From NCBI GenBank assembly GCA_009841605.1, contig VXLM01000093.1:1-41279 (forward strand): 41,279 nucleotides of DNA. The letters are read 5' to 3'. This document shows, in pieces, positions 26,199-34,397 of the stretch (within the stretch, counting starts at the first letter, position 1; every line of letters starts with the position of its first letter). The notes under the pieces are model-generated. The model saw only the letters and a program-made list of their open reading frames with translations. It had not been told where the DNA came from and searched no databases. The DNA is from Dehalococcoidia bacterium (lineage in GTDB: Bacteria > Chloroflexota > Dehalococcoidia > Lucifugimonadales > VXLM01). A program made the translations under genes and the position numbers.

Positions 26199-27800
26199 CT
26201 ACCAATTCCCCCCCATTCTCCCCTCGAACTGCCCCAGAGCCGGGTCTTCGTATCCGCGACGGAAGTTCTTGCCCATCAGGTACTTCGTCTCCAGTTCGAC
26301 ATCCTGGACGACGACCGGAGGCGTCACGTCCGGATCGCGCTCCAACAACGTAATCTGCAGGGTGTTGTCCCCCTGCCGCGGCCAGGAGTCGCGGTCCAGC
26401 TTGAAGACGAACCAGTATCCCTGCGCAGTCCGGCGGGGGCCGTTCATCCAAAACATCTGGTTGATGATCCTCAAAGCGCTGTCAGGCAAGACTTCGCCGT
26501 TCAGTTCAAAGGCTAAACGGTCGAGTTCGGTCGTATTCGTTATTCGGACGCGAAGCAGCACCTCGTACACCCGCCCGACGGCGTCCCACCGAGGAAGGTC
26601 GTCATTGATGATGAAATCAATCGGTGTCGGCGTCCCGACCTCCAGAGTCGCCGGCAGCTGCATCACGCTGCCCGGCCCGCTCTCCGGCTTCGGCCCGTCG
26701 CCGAGCGTGGGCACCCTGTAATACTTGTCCTTCGGGGCCATCACGTCCGGCTGAGGTATCTCCCTGATCTTCTCGTAGAACGTGCCGTCATACGGGTAGT
26801 TGTAGAACCACCCCCTGGAAATGTATATTCCCTCGATTCCCTGCGCCCAGTAGTTGCCCGCCGCCGCGCGGATCATCTCGATCGTCGCATCGCCCACCCT
26901 GTCCGAGTCCACGCGATGCTGCAGCGATGCATGAACGCGACAGTCCGTACCTTTCGCGGCCTCCACCAGCCCACTGAAATCAGCGAGTTGGTTCATCGTG
27001 TCCCCAACCGCTCCGTCCCCGATGATCACGTCGACGATCCCGTCGTCAATCCAGCCGCGAACGTCCATGCCGACTGCCATGCACTCATCGAGGTTCGCTG
27101 GAACGCGCACCGCGAGCTCACGATTAGGCCCGCTTCGATGGACGGCGTCATAGACCCTGCCGATCCACTCCGTCAGTACGGGACGGCCCGCGTCCACCTC
27201 GTCGGGATGGAAGTAGTACGGCAGTTGCCCCATGTGCAGCTCGAAGCCGTCTACCGGATAGTTGGTCACAACCTCTTCAACGATGGCGAACCGCTCCTCG
27301 CGGACCTCATCGTGCATGAAGTCGAGCCCGTCGAATCCCGGAAAGCTGGAGTCGACGCCCCCCTTCGCCTGGATTTCGAGATGCTTGTTCTCGAAGCGAA
27401 AGTCCGAGCATCGCACCCATGTCGCTCGATCCCCCCATCGCTCGTCGCTCCCGACCTGCACGAGCAGAGTCGGGTACAGCAGCATCCCCTTCTCATGCGC
27501 GCGGTCGCACACGATCCGTAAGGGGTCGTTCCCCTCCTCGATCAACCCCTTGGCGTTCTGGTACGTCCGCCTCCAAATCAGGTGAGGCCACTTGTCGACG
27601 TTGTGCCCCCAAAGCTCTCCCACCTGCGTATCGTGCAGCATTGTTCGTCCCTCTCCGAGACAGAACATCACCGCGTCAATCGTCGTGCCCGAAAGCTCGT
27701 CGATGGCGGCGGCGTATTCCTCCTTCTGCATCGGCGGCTCGTACATATAGATGTGAGGATGGCGTCCGTCGTGAAAGAACATCATGCGCGGCTTTGTCAT
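26199..27800 (-). CDS. Glycoside-hydrolase-like TIM-barrel protein, subfamily II, paralog 4
   Basis: 533 residues; AAGGAGG lies 7 bases before the ATG, a strong start. Subfamily II signatures: RMMFFHDGRHPHIYMYEPPM, GRTMLHDTQVGELWGHN, CDRAHEKGMLLYPTLLVQ, YPVDGFELHMGQLPYYFHP (Glu187), and YISRGW near the barrel end. The C-terminal beta-sandwich includes LAFELNGEVLPD and MGKNFRRGYEDP, both matched in the protein at 21149. With that protein it forms a clear paralog pair. It is probably cytoplasmic, since no signal is seen, so any substrate would be a small imported sugar unless export is non-classical. Confidence 0.75.
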   Translation of the reverse strand: MTKPRMMFFHDGRHPHIYMYEPPMQKEEYAAAIDELSGTTIDAVMFCLGEGRTMLHDTQVGELWGHNVDKWPHLIWRRTYQNAKGLIEEGNDPLRIVCDRAHEKGMLLYPTLLVQVGSDERWGDRATWVRCSDFRFENKHLEIQAKGGVDSSFPGFDGLDFMHDEVREERFAIVEEVVTNYPVDGFELHMGQLPYYFHPDEVDAGRPVLTEWIGRVYDAVHRSGPNRELAVRVPANLDECMAVGMDVRGWIDDGIVDVIIGDGAVGDTMNQLADFSGLVEAAKGTDCRVHASLQHRVDSDRVGDATIEMIRAAAGNYWAQGIEGIYISRGWFYNYPYDGTFYEKIREIPQPDVMAPKDKYYRVPTLGDGPKPESGPGSVMQLPATLEVGTPTPIDFIINDDLPRWDAVGRVYEVLLRVRITNTTELDRLAFELNGEVLPDSALRIINQMFWMNGPRRTAQGYWFVFKLDRDSWPRQGDNTLQITLLERDPDVTPPVVVQDVELETKYLMGKNFRRGYEDPALGQFEGRMGGNW

Positions 27801-27981
27801 AGTGGGCCTCCTTCTTCACTAAGCCCTAAAGTGCGGAGATTATACGCTCGGAGTCGCCGAAAGTCGTGCCCGAAACCGTTAAACGCCTGGGGGCAAGTCA
27901 GTCCGTCTACATAAGGGTTCGTCCACTCTTCGGCTGGCATCCTTCCAATTTTGAAATAGCAATCGAATTGAGGGTCGTATC

Positions 27982-28020
27982 CCCTCTCCCGTCGTGGGAG
28001 AGGGCTAGGGTGAGGGTGTC
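27982..28020. repeat. Short stem-loop repeat of a common bacterial type
   Basis: A perfect 9-bp stem CCCTCTCCC / GGGAGAGGG (27982-27990 and 27996-28004) followed by CTAGGGTGAGGGTGT. This resembles a widespread short intergenic repeat. The surrounding gene-free interval (27801-28092) shows nothing else clear. Confidence 0.7.
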
Positions 28021-28092
28021 CTGAGTAAGCTACCGAAATCCCATGAAACCGGTACTAGGCACCCCCTGTCGAGAGCCGCCTGATCGCTGCAC

Positions 28093-28905
28093 CTAATGGT
28101 CCTGAACCCCGACCCATGCCACATACATATCAGCGACCGTCTGAAACCTGTCGTCGGGGTTCTCAACGCAGGACCTGACCATGACCTCGTACTGTCCGTC
28201 GGAACCCTTGAAAGCGATCCTCTCCAACGAGTTATCCGACATCAGCACTGCCGCCGTCCGGCCCATCGTGAACACCGTCGTTCGCTCGTCGATGGTGGCG
28301 CCAAGCTCGAACTCCTCGGGCGCCATGAACCGCGACGAGCCGAACATTCGCCCCATGCGGTTGGTAAAACTTCCCTTGTTATAGCTGTCGAGGTCTATGA
28401 CATGAACGCGATGACTGCGAAAGTCATAGATCATTGCCCCGTCATAAAAGTCATTGGCGATCCAACCCAACTTCGCCAGCTCTCGATGAAGCTCGTACAC
28501 CTCCGTCACCAGATGCCCGACTTCGCTCACCGTGAGACGCCTGACTCGATCAATACTGCTTCTTATCAACTCTCCCTCGGCCCAATCGTATATCAGCATC
28601 GGTCCCCAATCAGACTCCACGACTTGATGGAGATTAGGAAGCGCCCTGTGATCCGAGGACTCGGCCAGTTTCACCGCGTTACGCAGAAGGGAGACTCTAC
28701 CGGTGTGATCAAGATACGAAGTGTTGTCGTCCGGTCGCCCTGCCGTCTTCACGAAATAGCGCCGTGCGTCGAGCTCAACCCCATAGGATACGTTGCCGGA
28801 GTCCTGCGTTCGCTCATCGAAGACGGTGAATATCTCTCCGCGTTCAGACAGGAAGGTCGCAGGGTCGAGCTCAACACGTTGAAGGGATGGAAAAGGCTTT
28901 ATCAC
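28093..28905 (-). CDS. Atypical protein-kinase-like protein
   Basis: 270 residues; GTG start with AGGA 6 bases upstream, 17 bases after the DUF2971 stop. Eukaryotic-kinase landmarks are present in order: Lys53 (YFVKTAG), hinge LIYDWAEGEL (104-113), catalytic-loop Asp152 (WIANDFYDGAMIYD), the DFG-equivalent DLD (171-173), MAPEE (194-198) and a late Asp-containing helix. Deviations: HRD reads AND, the loop Lys is Tyr154, and the Mg-binding Asn five residues after Asp152 is Ala157. It may phosphorylate a protein or small molecule by a variant mechanism, or be a pseudokinase. It is the last gene of a four-gene minus-strand cluster. Confidence 0.75.
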   Translation of the reverse strand: MIKPFPSLQRVELDPATFLSERGEIFTVFDERTQDSGNVSYGVELDARRYFVKTAGRPDDNTSYLDHTGRVSLLRNAVKLAESSDHRALPNLHQVVESDWGPMLIYDWAEGELIRSSIDRVRRLTVSEVGHLVTEVYELHRELAKLGWIANDFYDGAMIYDFRSHRVHVIDLDSYNKGSFTNRMGRMFGSSRFMAPEEFELGATIDERTTVFTMGRTAAVLMSDNSLERIAFKGSDGQYEVMVRSCVENPDDRFQTVADMYVAWVGVQDH

Positions 28906-28922
28906 GAATATCCTGACAGTGT

Positions 28923-29738
28923 CTAGGATTCGTAATCGTCGGAAGCTTCTTCGTAGCCGTACGTGGAGGAGGACAGAACCAGCTTTCGCGGCTTCCCCGC
29001 TCGATATCGGTTGTTTTTGTCTGCCAAGCGATCTTGGATCAAGTTAACTGCTTCTGGTTCTGTTCTCTCGGTGTAGTACACACATACAACAGCCTCATTC
29101 GGCACCTGAACCAGATTTATGGGTTGTCCGCGTTGGCCCATTTCTCCTGTGCCGATGGTCCTACTCAGTTCTACGATCAATCGCCATTCATCTTCGTAGT
29201 TCCAATGTTCACTCTTCACTGACAATAGTTTCGGCAGATTCGACTCTGGAAAAACTAGGACCTTCGGTCCCATGATCGGAACTGGTTGATTTGCATATAC
29301 CACGTTCGTCAAGCAACCGTTTGGGCCGGTAAGTTTAGTGAGTTCAGCAACATCGTAGCCTATGACAAAGCCCGAACCATCGATAGTGTAATGAGACCAC
29401 ATTAGGGGATGGCAAGGTTGAGTAGTAAACGAGACGATTCCGAACCTTGTCGAAAGCTGCTCAGTGAGCAATTCACGCGTGAACAGACTACTGTGTTCTG
29501 CCCTAGCACGGCCTACATAATCTTCGGTGATTGGTTTGCTTTGGTTGATATCGGTGAGAATCTTCGCTAGCTTGCGATTCTCTTCTGCTTCATCCCTAAA
29601 GACGTACAATGGCCTAACGTGACATTCAAATGGGTCGTTTAGGGCTGCTGGTTGAGTAGCTCGGAGAGTCCCGTCTCCTACTTCTGGGATACAGGTGAGG
29701 GCTCTCCGAGCAGTGACGTATTTGTAAAGGATGTCCAT
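28923..29738 (-). CDS. DUF2971-domain protein
   Basis: 271 residues from the ATG at 29738 (a TTG at 29759 is an alternative; neither has a strong ribosome site). It matches DUF2971: LYKYV at the start, NDPFE (34-38), FGIVSFTTQP, MWSHY (113-117) with GFVIGYD, and KSEHWNYEDEWRLI (175-188). Biochemical function is unknown; the family often sits in mobile or defence-related gene sets. Base composition is clearly lower in GC than its neighbours: bases 29041-29100 contain only 26 G+C of 60. That suggests acquisition by transfer. Its neighbours are a methyltransferase upstream and an atypical kinase downstream on the same strand. Confidence 0.82.
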   Translation of the reverse strand: MDILYKYVTARRALTCIPEVGDGTLRATQPAALNDPFECHVRPLYVFRDEAEENRKLAKILTDINQSKPITEDYVGRARAEHSSLFTRELLTEQLSTRFGIVSFTTQPCHPLMWSHYTIDGSGFVIGYDVAELTKLTGPNGCLTNVVYANQPVPIMGPKVLVFPESNLPKLLSVKSEHWNYEDEWRLIVELSRTIGTGEMGQRGQPINLVQVPNEAVVCVYYTERTEPEAVNLIQDRLADKNNRYRAGKPRKLVLSSSTYGYEEASDDYES

Positions 29739-29795
29739 GACAGACCAAGACCTCGTCAAAGGTGACTGTAGCCTGTCCGATTGTACACGACGATT

Positions 29796-30782
29796 CTATG
29801 CGGTTTGATCGTTGTCCCGTAAAGGCAGGGTTTTCAACCGCCCATTCTCTGCGTCCACGCCAACAGGCATCCCCTCAATCGCAGCCGTTATCCCCATCTC
29901 CTTCAGACGACGTTCTTGGATGAGGTCAATGGCAAACCCGGATATCTCAATTCCCGCCCACCGCCGTCCCAAGTTCTCCGCAGCAACGACGGTCGTCCCG
30001 CAGCCGCAGAACGGGTCAAGCACCATATGGCCCGGACTGGACGACGCCTCGATGATGCGCTCCAGCAACGCTACCGGCTTCTGCGTCGGATAGCCTAGCC
30101 GTTCCTTCGACACGTTGATTATCGGCTTGATGTCATCCCAAACGTCGCGGACGTACACGTCGGCGTAGGGCCTGCCTTCCTCGTCGAACTGCGCGTTGAA
30201 GAACGGCTTGTCGTACAGCACCCGCTCCTGCAGCGGGCGATGCTTGTAAGCGTCTGCCTTCACGTAGAACAGCAGCACGTCGTGCTTGCGCGGCCAGTAC
30301 CGCTTGCTGACCCCGCCCGTCCGGTAGCTCCATACGACTTCATTACGAAAATTGCTCGCGCCGAATATCCCGTCCATCACGATCTTGAGGTAGTGGCTCG
30401 CCGTCTGGTCGCAGTGGAGATAGATGCTGCCCGTTCGTTTCAAGAGGCGACGCATCTCCGCTAGCCGCTCCGTCATATACGTGAGATAAGCCAGCATGGC
30501 GGACTCTCCAAGCTGGTGGAGAAGCCCCACGATGACGTTCCGTGCAGGATGTCCATCGTCCTCCAGAATCCGGCGAAGCCGGTCGGTGGCCGCTGCGTCC
30601 CATTTCCACGTATCGTTGAAGGCCCGTGCGCGGGACGTTCCGCCCGTTCCGGTCTCGGAACGAATGTCGTAACCGGCGCTGCTGTTGAACGGTGGGTCGA
30701 GGTAGATCAGGTCGACGCACTCATCGGGCCATCGCCGCATCCAGTCGAGGCAGTCTCCGCGATAGAGCGTCCGGTGCTGCAT
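29796..30782 (-). CDS. Beta-class site-specific DNA methyltransferase (orphan)
   Basis: 328 residues from the ATG at 30782; a TTG at 30803 would overlap xth. Motif order is that of beta-class N6-adenine/N4-cytosine methylases. The catalytic motif DPPF (29-32, in LIYLDPPFNSS) comes first. A variable target-recognition region (about 120-225) follows. The SAM-binding motif LDPFCGCGTT (from Asp256) lies near the end, after GYPTQKP. DPPF/Y favours adenine N6 methylation. No restriction endonuclease gene lies beside it, so it is an orphan methylase or part of a non-classical system. It starts 10 bases after the xth stop. All SAM and catalytic motifs are intact. Confidence 0.92.
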   Translation of the reverse strand: MQHRTLYRGDCLDWMRRWPDECVDLIYLDPPFNSSAGYDIRSETGTGGTSRARAFNDTWKWDAAATDRLRRILEDDGHPARNVIVGLLHQLGESAMLAYLTYMTERLAEMRRLLKRTGSIYLHCDQTASHYLKIVMDGIFGASNFRNEVVWSYRTGGVSKRYWPRKHDVLLFYVKADAYKHRPLQERVLYDKPFFNAQFDEEGRPYADVYVRDVWDDIKPIINVSKERLGYPTQKPVALLERIIEASSSPGHMVLDPFCGCGTTVVAAENLGRRWAGIEISGFAIDLIQERRLKEMGITAAIEGMPVGVDAENGRLKTLPLRDNDQTA

Positions 30783-30792
30783 GGGAAACTCG

Positions 30793-31572
30793 TCAGCTCC
30801 CAATCTCCACTTCCAGGCTGATGGGACAGTGGTCCGACCCCATCACGTCCTGATGGATGCCCGCCGACTTGACGCTATCGCGGAACTCTTCGTTTACGAA
30901 GAAGTAGTCGATGCGCCACCCGACGTTCCGGGCACGAGAGTTGGCGCGCTGGTTCCACCACGAATACTGGTCCGGCTCCTCGTTGAACATCCTGAAGGTG
31001 TCCACATACCCGCACTCCACGAGCTTGTCGATCCACTCGCGCTCAATAGGCAGGAAACCCGATATCTTCTCGTTCGCCTTCGGTCGAGCGAGATCGATGG
31101 GCTTGTGCGCGGTGTTCACGTCGCCGCACACGACGATATTCCTGCCCTGCGACCTGATCGACTCGATGTGGTCCAGGAAAGCCTCGTAGAAGTCCATCTT
31201 GTACGCGAGTCGCTCGTCCGAGCTCTTGCCGTTCGGGAAGTACACGTTGAACAGAACGAAGTCGCCCATGTCCACCTGCAGGGTGCGTCCCTCGCTGTCG
31301 AACCGCTCAATGCCGAATCCCGGCTCGACACCCACCGGCTCGGTCGTGGTGTACAGCGCGACGCCGCTGTAGCCCTTCTTCTCCGCCGAGGAGTAGAACT
31401 TGTGATATCCCTCGATCCCCCGCAGGTCTGCCGGAAACTGCTCCTCTTGGGCCTTCGTTTCCTGTACGCACAGAATGTCGGGCCGATCTTCCTCGAACCA
31501 GTCGATGAATCCCTTTCGATGTGCCGCCCTGATCCCGTTCACGTTCCAAGAGACGATCCTGATCGTTGCCAA
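30793..31572 (-). CDS. xth: Exodeoxyribonuclease III (AP endonuclease)
   Basis: 259 residues, the normal length for ExoIII/ExoA. The complete active site is visible: Asn10 (SWNVNG), Glu38 (QETK), Tyr111 (YFPNG), Asp151 and Asn153 (GDVN), Asp222 (RIDYFF), and Asp247-His248 (SDHCP). It cuts DNA 5' to abasic sites and removes nucleotides from 3' ends in base-excision repair. The start is a TTG with GAGGAGG 7 bases upstream; no better start exists and the protein then begins [10 protein letters not shown]. It heads the methylase - DUF2971 - kinase cluster. Confidence 0.96.
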   Translation of the reverse strand: MATIRIVSWNVNGIRAAHRKGFIDWFEEDRPDILCVQETKAQEEQFPADLRGIEGYHKFYSSAEKKGYSGVALYTTTEPVGVEPGFGIERFDSEGRTLQVDMGDFVLFNVYFPNGKSSDERLAYKMDFYEAFLDHIESIRSQGRNIVVCGDVNTAHKPIDLARPKANEKISGFLPIEREWIDKLVECGYVDTFRMFNEEPDQYSWWNQRANSRARNVGWRIDYFFVNEEFRDSVKSAGIHQDVMGSDHCPISLEVEIGS

Positions 31573-31730
31573 TGGTAAGCCTCCTCATGTATCTCGCCTA
31601 ACTGCCCCGTCACGATACCGTACCAAGCGACTCTGAGGATCTCTCAGGTACGGTTGCGCTGTATGGTGCAACACCCCACCGGAACGGTGATGTAGCAATG
31701 CGCTGACTACGTGGTTCCTCGCGACACAGG

Positions 31731-32264
31731 CTATATCGCAAGGCCGTATTTGTTCTCTCCCGGGTCGCCCGGTTGACCCAGAAGCGCCACGAGCCTGATT
31801 ACCAGCGTCCCACCGATCGCTCCGACTACCGCGCCGATACCGAACGACAGTAACCCGGCCCGCAAGAGTGTCTCGCGGATAGAATCCTTCACAATACCGT
31901 CTGGAATCTCATCGAGGCGACCCTCATCGTAAAAGGCTATCCCCAGGGCCATGTCACCGAACACGAAATGTGCAAAGGCGATCACGAAAGCCAATGAGGC
32001 GACGCCAACGCCAATCAGTAGCCACCCTATGCTCTTCTCTATGTCGTGCAATCGTCTTGCAATGGCGGCCAATGTTGGGATTAGCGTTGCCACGATGTAG
32101 ACGGCGGAGAAGATTGCGAATGCGTAGTGAACTACGAATGCGAGCAGGAGAGCAGCAAGCAGGATGGCGGCTTGAACCAGTACGAACATCCAGAACACCG
32201 AGCGGCTAACTCGTCCCGCAAAGACCGCATATCTCCCCATCGTCCGAGTGTATGCGTCTACCAT
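31731..32264 (-). CDS. DUF805-family inner-membrane protein
   Basis: 177 residues. The DUF805 (YhaH-like) signature is clear: RYAVFAGRVSRSVFWMF at 11-27, then IARRLHDIEKSIGWLLIG at 68-85, and a C-terminal GQPGDPGENKYG. Three to four hydrophobic segments (about 24-50, 52-66, 80-103, 136-160) place it in the cytoplasmic membrane. The family has no established function; some members are associated with stress or phage-derived loci. AGGA lies about 11 bases before the ATG. It is a single gene with gaps of about 160 and 310 bases on either side. Confidence 0.9.
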   Translation of the reverse strand: MVDAYTRTMGRYAVFAGRVSRSVFWMFVLVQAAILLAALLLAFVVHYAFAIFSAVYIVATLIPTLAAIARRLHDIEKSIGWLLIGVGVASLAFVIAFAHFVFGDMALGIAFYDEGRLDEIPDGIVKDSIRETLLRAGLLSFGIGAVVGAIGGTLVIRLVALLGQPGDPGENKYGLAI

Positions 32265-32575
32265 TAGCGTGGTTCCTATCTATCAGGGAGCGGTTGAGTA
32301 CCCATTTGAGCCGAACAGGATAGACTTGTCAATCCTTCCAGGTGGTCAGAAATGGCTGACGTTCGCTAAAGAAATCCCGTGCAACCGGTGGCAGTAATTC
32401 GCTCCTGACACAGCATGATTACCATGGAGCACCTCAAGGTGCCAACCGTCGGATGGCGCAGGTTAGCTCAAGCTCGTATCACTCCACTGGCGAATTGAAG
32501 CCACTTCGTAGCTGCGAACGACCCTTGTGGTAAAGATGTAAGATACCGCCGTAGACCGACAGCAGGGGAACCCAC
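32265..32575. other. Gene-free interval between DUF805 and deacylase genes
   Basis: No gene. A small inverted repeat GCACCT-CA-AGGTGC lies at 32429-32442. A 19-base segment at 32371-32389 matches 28035-28053 at 17 positions. An AGGGGAA ribosome site precedes the ATG at 32576. No clear promoter can be named. Confidence 0.5.
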
Positions 32576-34171
32576 ATGGCGTTCGAGACAACAGTCACCG
32601 GCGGAACAATCGTCGACGGAAGCGGCAAGGCCCGCTACGAGGCCGACATCGGAATCACAGACGGCGTGATCGCGGCAATCGGCGACCTTATCCGCGCGGA
32701 GACAGCCCGCACAATCGATGCCACAGGCCACGTGGTCGCTCCCGGCTTCATCGACATGCATTCCCACTCCGACCGCACGCTCATCGACGACCGGAACGCC
32801 GAGAGCAAGGTGTACCAAGGGGTCACCACCGAGGTCGTCGGCAACTGCAGCTACTCCCCCTTCCCCGTCGGCCCGCTCGGGCCTTCGGCGATAACGCGGT
32901 CTCACCTATCGAAAGTAGAATGGACGTGGACCGACCACGATGGGTACGCCGAATTCCTGGAGTCGGACGGCATCAGCCTGAACGTCGCAAATCAGGTCGG
33001 ACATACCGCCCTGCGCGCCGCCGCTGGACTACTCGACAATCGCGCACCGACGGCGGACGAGCTTGCCGTCATGTGTCGTCTCGCCGCCGAGTCCGTCGAG
33101 CAGGGATCCTTCAGCTTCACGACCGGCCTCACGCTCCCTCCAGGAAGCTACGCCGCCACCGAGGAACTCATCGAGATCACCCGCGCCATCGCCCCGTACG
33201 AGGGCGCCTTCTACGCCAGCCACGCCCGGCTCTGGGCGGACAACCACGTCAATGCGGTGGAGGAGACCATCGAAATCGGCGAGGCCGCGGGCGTGCCCGT
33301 GCAGTACTCCCACATGGCGATCATCGACAGCCGCGTCTTCGACACCCCTGAGGTAATGATCGAGCCTATCGAACGCGCCAGGTCACGGGGCCTTGACGTC
33401 ACGTACGACATGTACCCCTACATCGCGGGCGGCACGCATCTGAGCCAGATGGTTCCTGAGTGGCTGCAGGATGGTGGAGTAGAGAAGATGCTGGAGCGCC
33501 TTCGCACCCCGGACACACGCCGCCGGGCCGTCGCCGACCTGCGAAAAGGCTGGTTTCGCGGTCTGCCGTGGGAGTGGGACACCATAGTCATCAGCCACGT
33601 GCAGAGCGAGGCGAACCACGACATCGTCGGCAAGTCCGTCGAGCGTATCGCCGAGGAGCGAAACGACGATCCCGCGGAGGTCTATCTGCAGCTCATCGAC
33701 GAGGAGGACAACAACGTGGGCTGCGTCGCCGTCAACCGCCGCGAGGACAACATCCGCTACTTCATGGCACAGCCCTACGCCATGTTCGGCTCTGACGGCA
33801 GCGCGGTCTCGCCAACAGGAATCTACGGCGACGACAAGCCCCATCCCCGCTTCTACGGATGCTACCCCCGCATCCTCGGCCGCTACGTCCGCGAGCAGCC
33901 GGCAGTGCTATCCCTTGAAGAGGCAATCTACAAGGCCGCGGGCTTCCCCGCCGAGCGCATGGGCTTCAAGGACAGGGGTCTCCTCAAAGAGGGCTGCGCC
34001 GCCGACATCGTCGTCTTCGATCCCAACACCGTCATCGACAACGCCACCTTCGACGACCCCCACCGCTACTCGGACGGTATGCCCCACATCCTCGTCAACG
34101 GCAAACCCGTCATCCTGGACGGCACACACACCGGAGCAAGACCCGGCCGCGTCCTCCGACGAGGAGAATAG
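32576..34171 (+). CDS. N-acyl-D-amino-acid deacylase-type amidohydrolase
   Basis: 531 residues of the amidohydrolase superfamily, D-aminoacylase/dihydroorotase-like branch. A small beta-domain is formed by the two ends (TVTGGTIVDGSG at the start, DIVVFDPNTV and LVNGKPVI at the end). The barrel begins at APGFIDMHSHSD with metal ligands His62 and His64. GNCSYSPFPVG contains Cys91, the cysteine that binds metal in D-aminoacylases. GLTLPPGSYA and YASHARLW follow. It should hydrolyse N-acyl-D-amino acids or related amides, possibly from peptidoglycan or other D-amino-acid material. There is no signal peptide, so it is cytoplasmic. It is transcribed alone and followed by a long inverted-repeat element. 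Confidence 0.9.
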   Translation: MAFETTVTGGTIVDGSGKARYEADIGITDGVIAAIGDLIRAETARTIDATGHVVAPGFIDMHSHSDRTLIDDRNAESKVYQGVTTEVVGNCSYSPFPVGPLGPSAITRSHLSKVEWTWTDHDGYAEFLESDGISLNVANQVGHTALRAAAGLLDNRAPTADELAVMCRLAAESVEQGSFSFTTGLTLPPGSYAATEELIEITRAIAPYEGAFYASHARLWADNHVNAVEETIEIGEAAGVPVQYSHMAIIDSRVFDTPEVMIEPIERARSRGLDVTYDMYPYIAGGTHLSQMVPEWLQDGGVEKMLERLRTPDTRRRAVADLRKGWFRGLPWEWDTIVISHVQSEANHDIVGKSVERIAEERNDDPAEVYLQLIDEEDNNVGCVAVNRREDNIRYFMAQPYAMFGSDGSAVSPTGIYGDDKPHPRFYGCYPRILGRYVREQPAVLSLEEAIYKAAGFPAERMGFKDRGLLKEGCAADIVVFDPNTVIDNATFDDPHRYSDGMPHILVNGKPVILDGTHTGARPGRVLRRGE

Positions 34172-34197
34172 TCCTGCTCCTATCTCCTACACTAATT

Positions 34198-34330
34198 CTG
34201 TCATTCCGAACGCAGCGAAGCGGAGTGAGGAATCTAAAATCCTTGCTTGCAGCGTAGGCCCTGTGGGTTAACCAGCGCCATGACACGACAACATAACGCC
34301 TGAGATTCCTCGCTGCACTCGGAATGACAG
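34198..34330. repeat. Dispersed CATTCCGAA repeat in inverted arrangement
   Basis: The left arm starts CTGTCATTCCGAACGCAGCG (34198) and ends AGTGAGGAATCTAAAATCC. The right arm reads GAGATTCCTCGCTGCACTCG and ends GAATGACAG (34330). Arms of about 30 paired bases flank a middle of about 55 bases. Further copies are at 41142-41215. Confidence 0.85.
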
Positions 34331-34397
34331 ACCCTTTGGCGAGTTACGCCAAAGTCCGAGAAAGCGAAAATCCATCGAGATAACCCGGACGCCTGAC

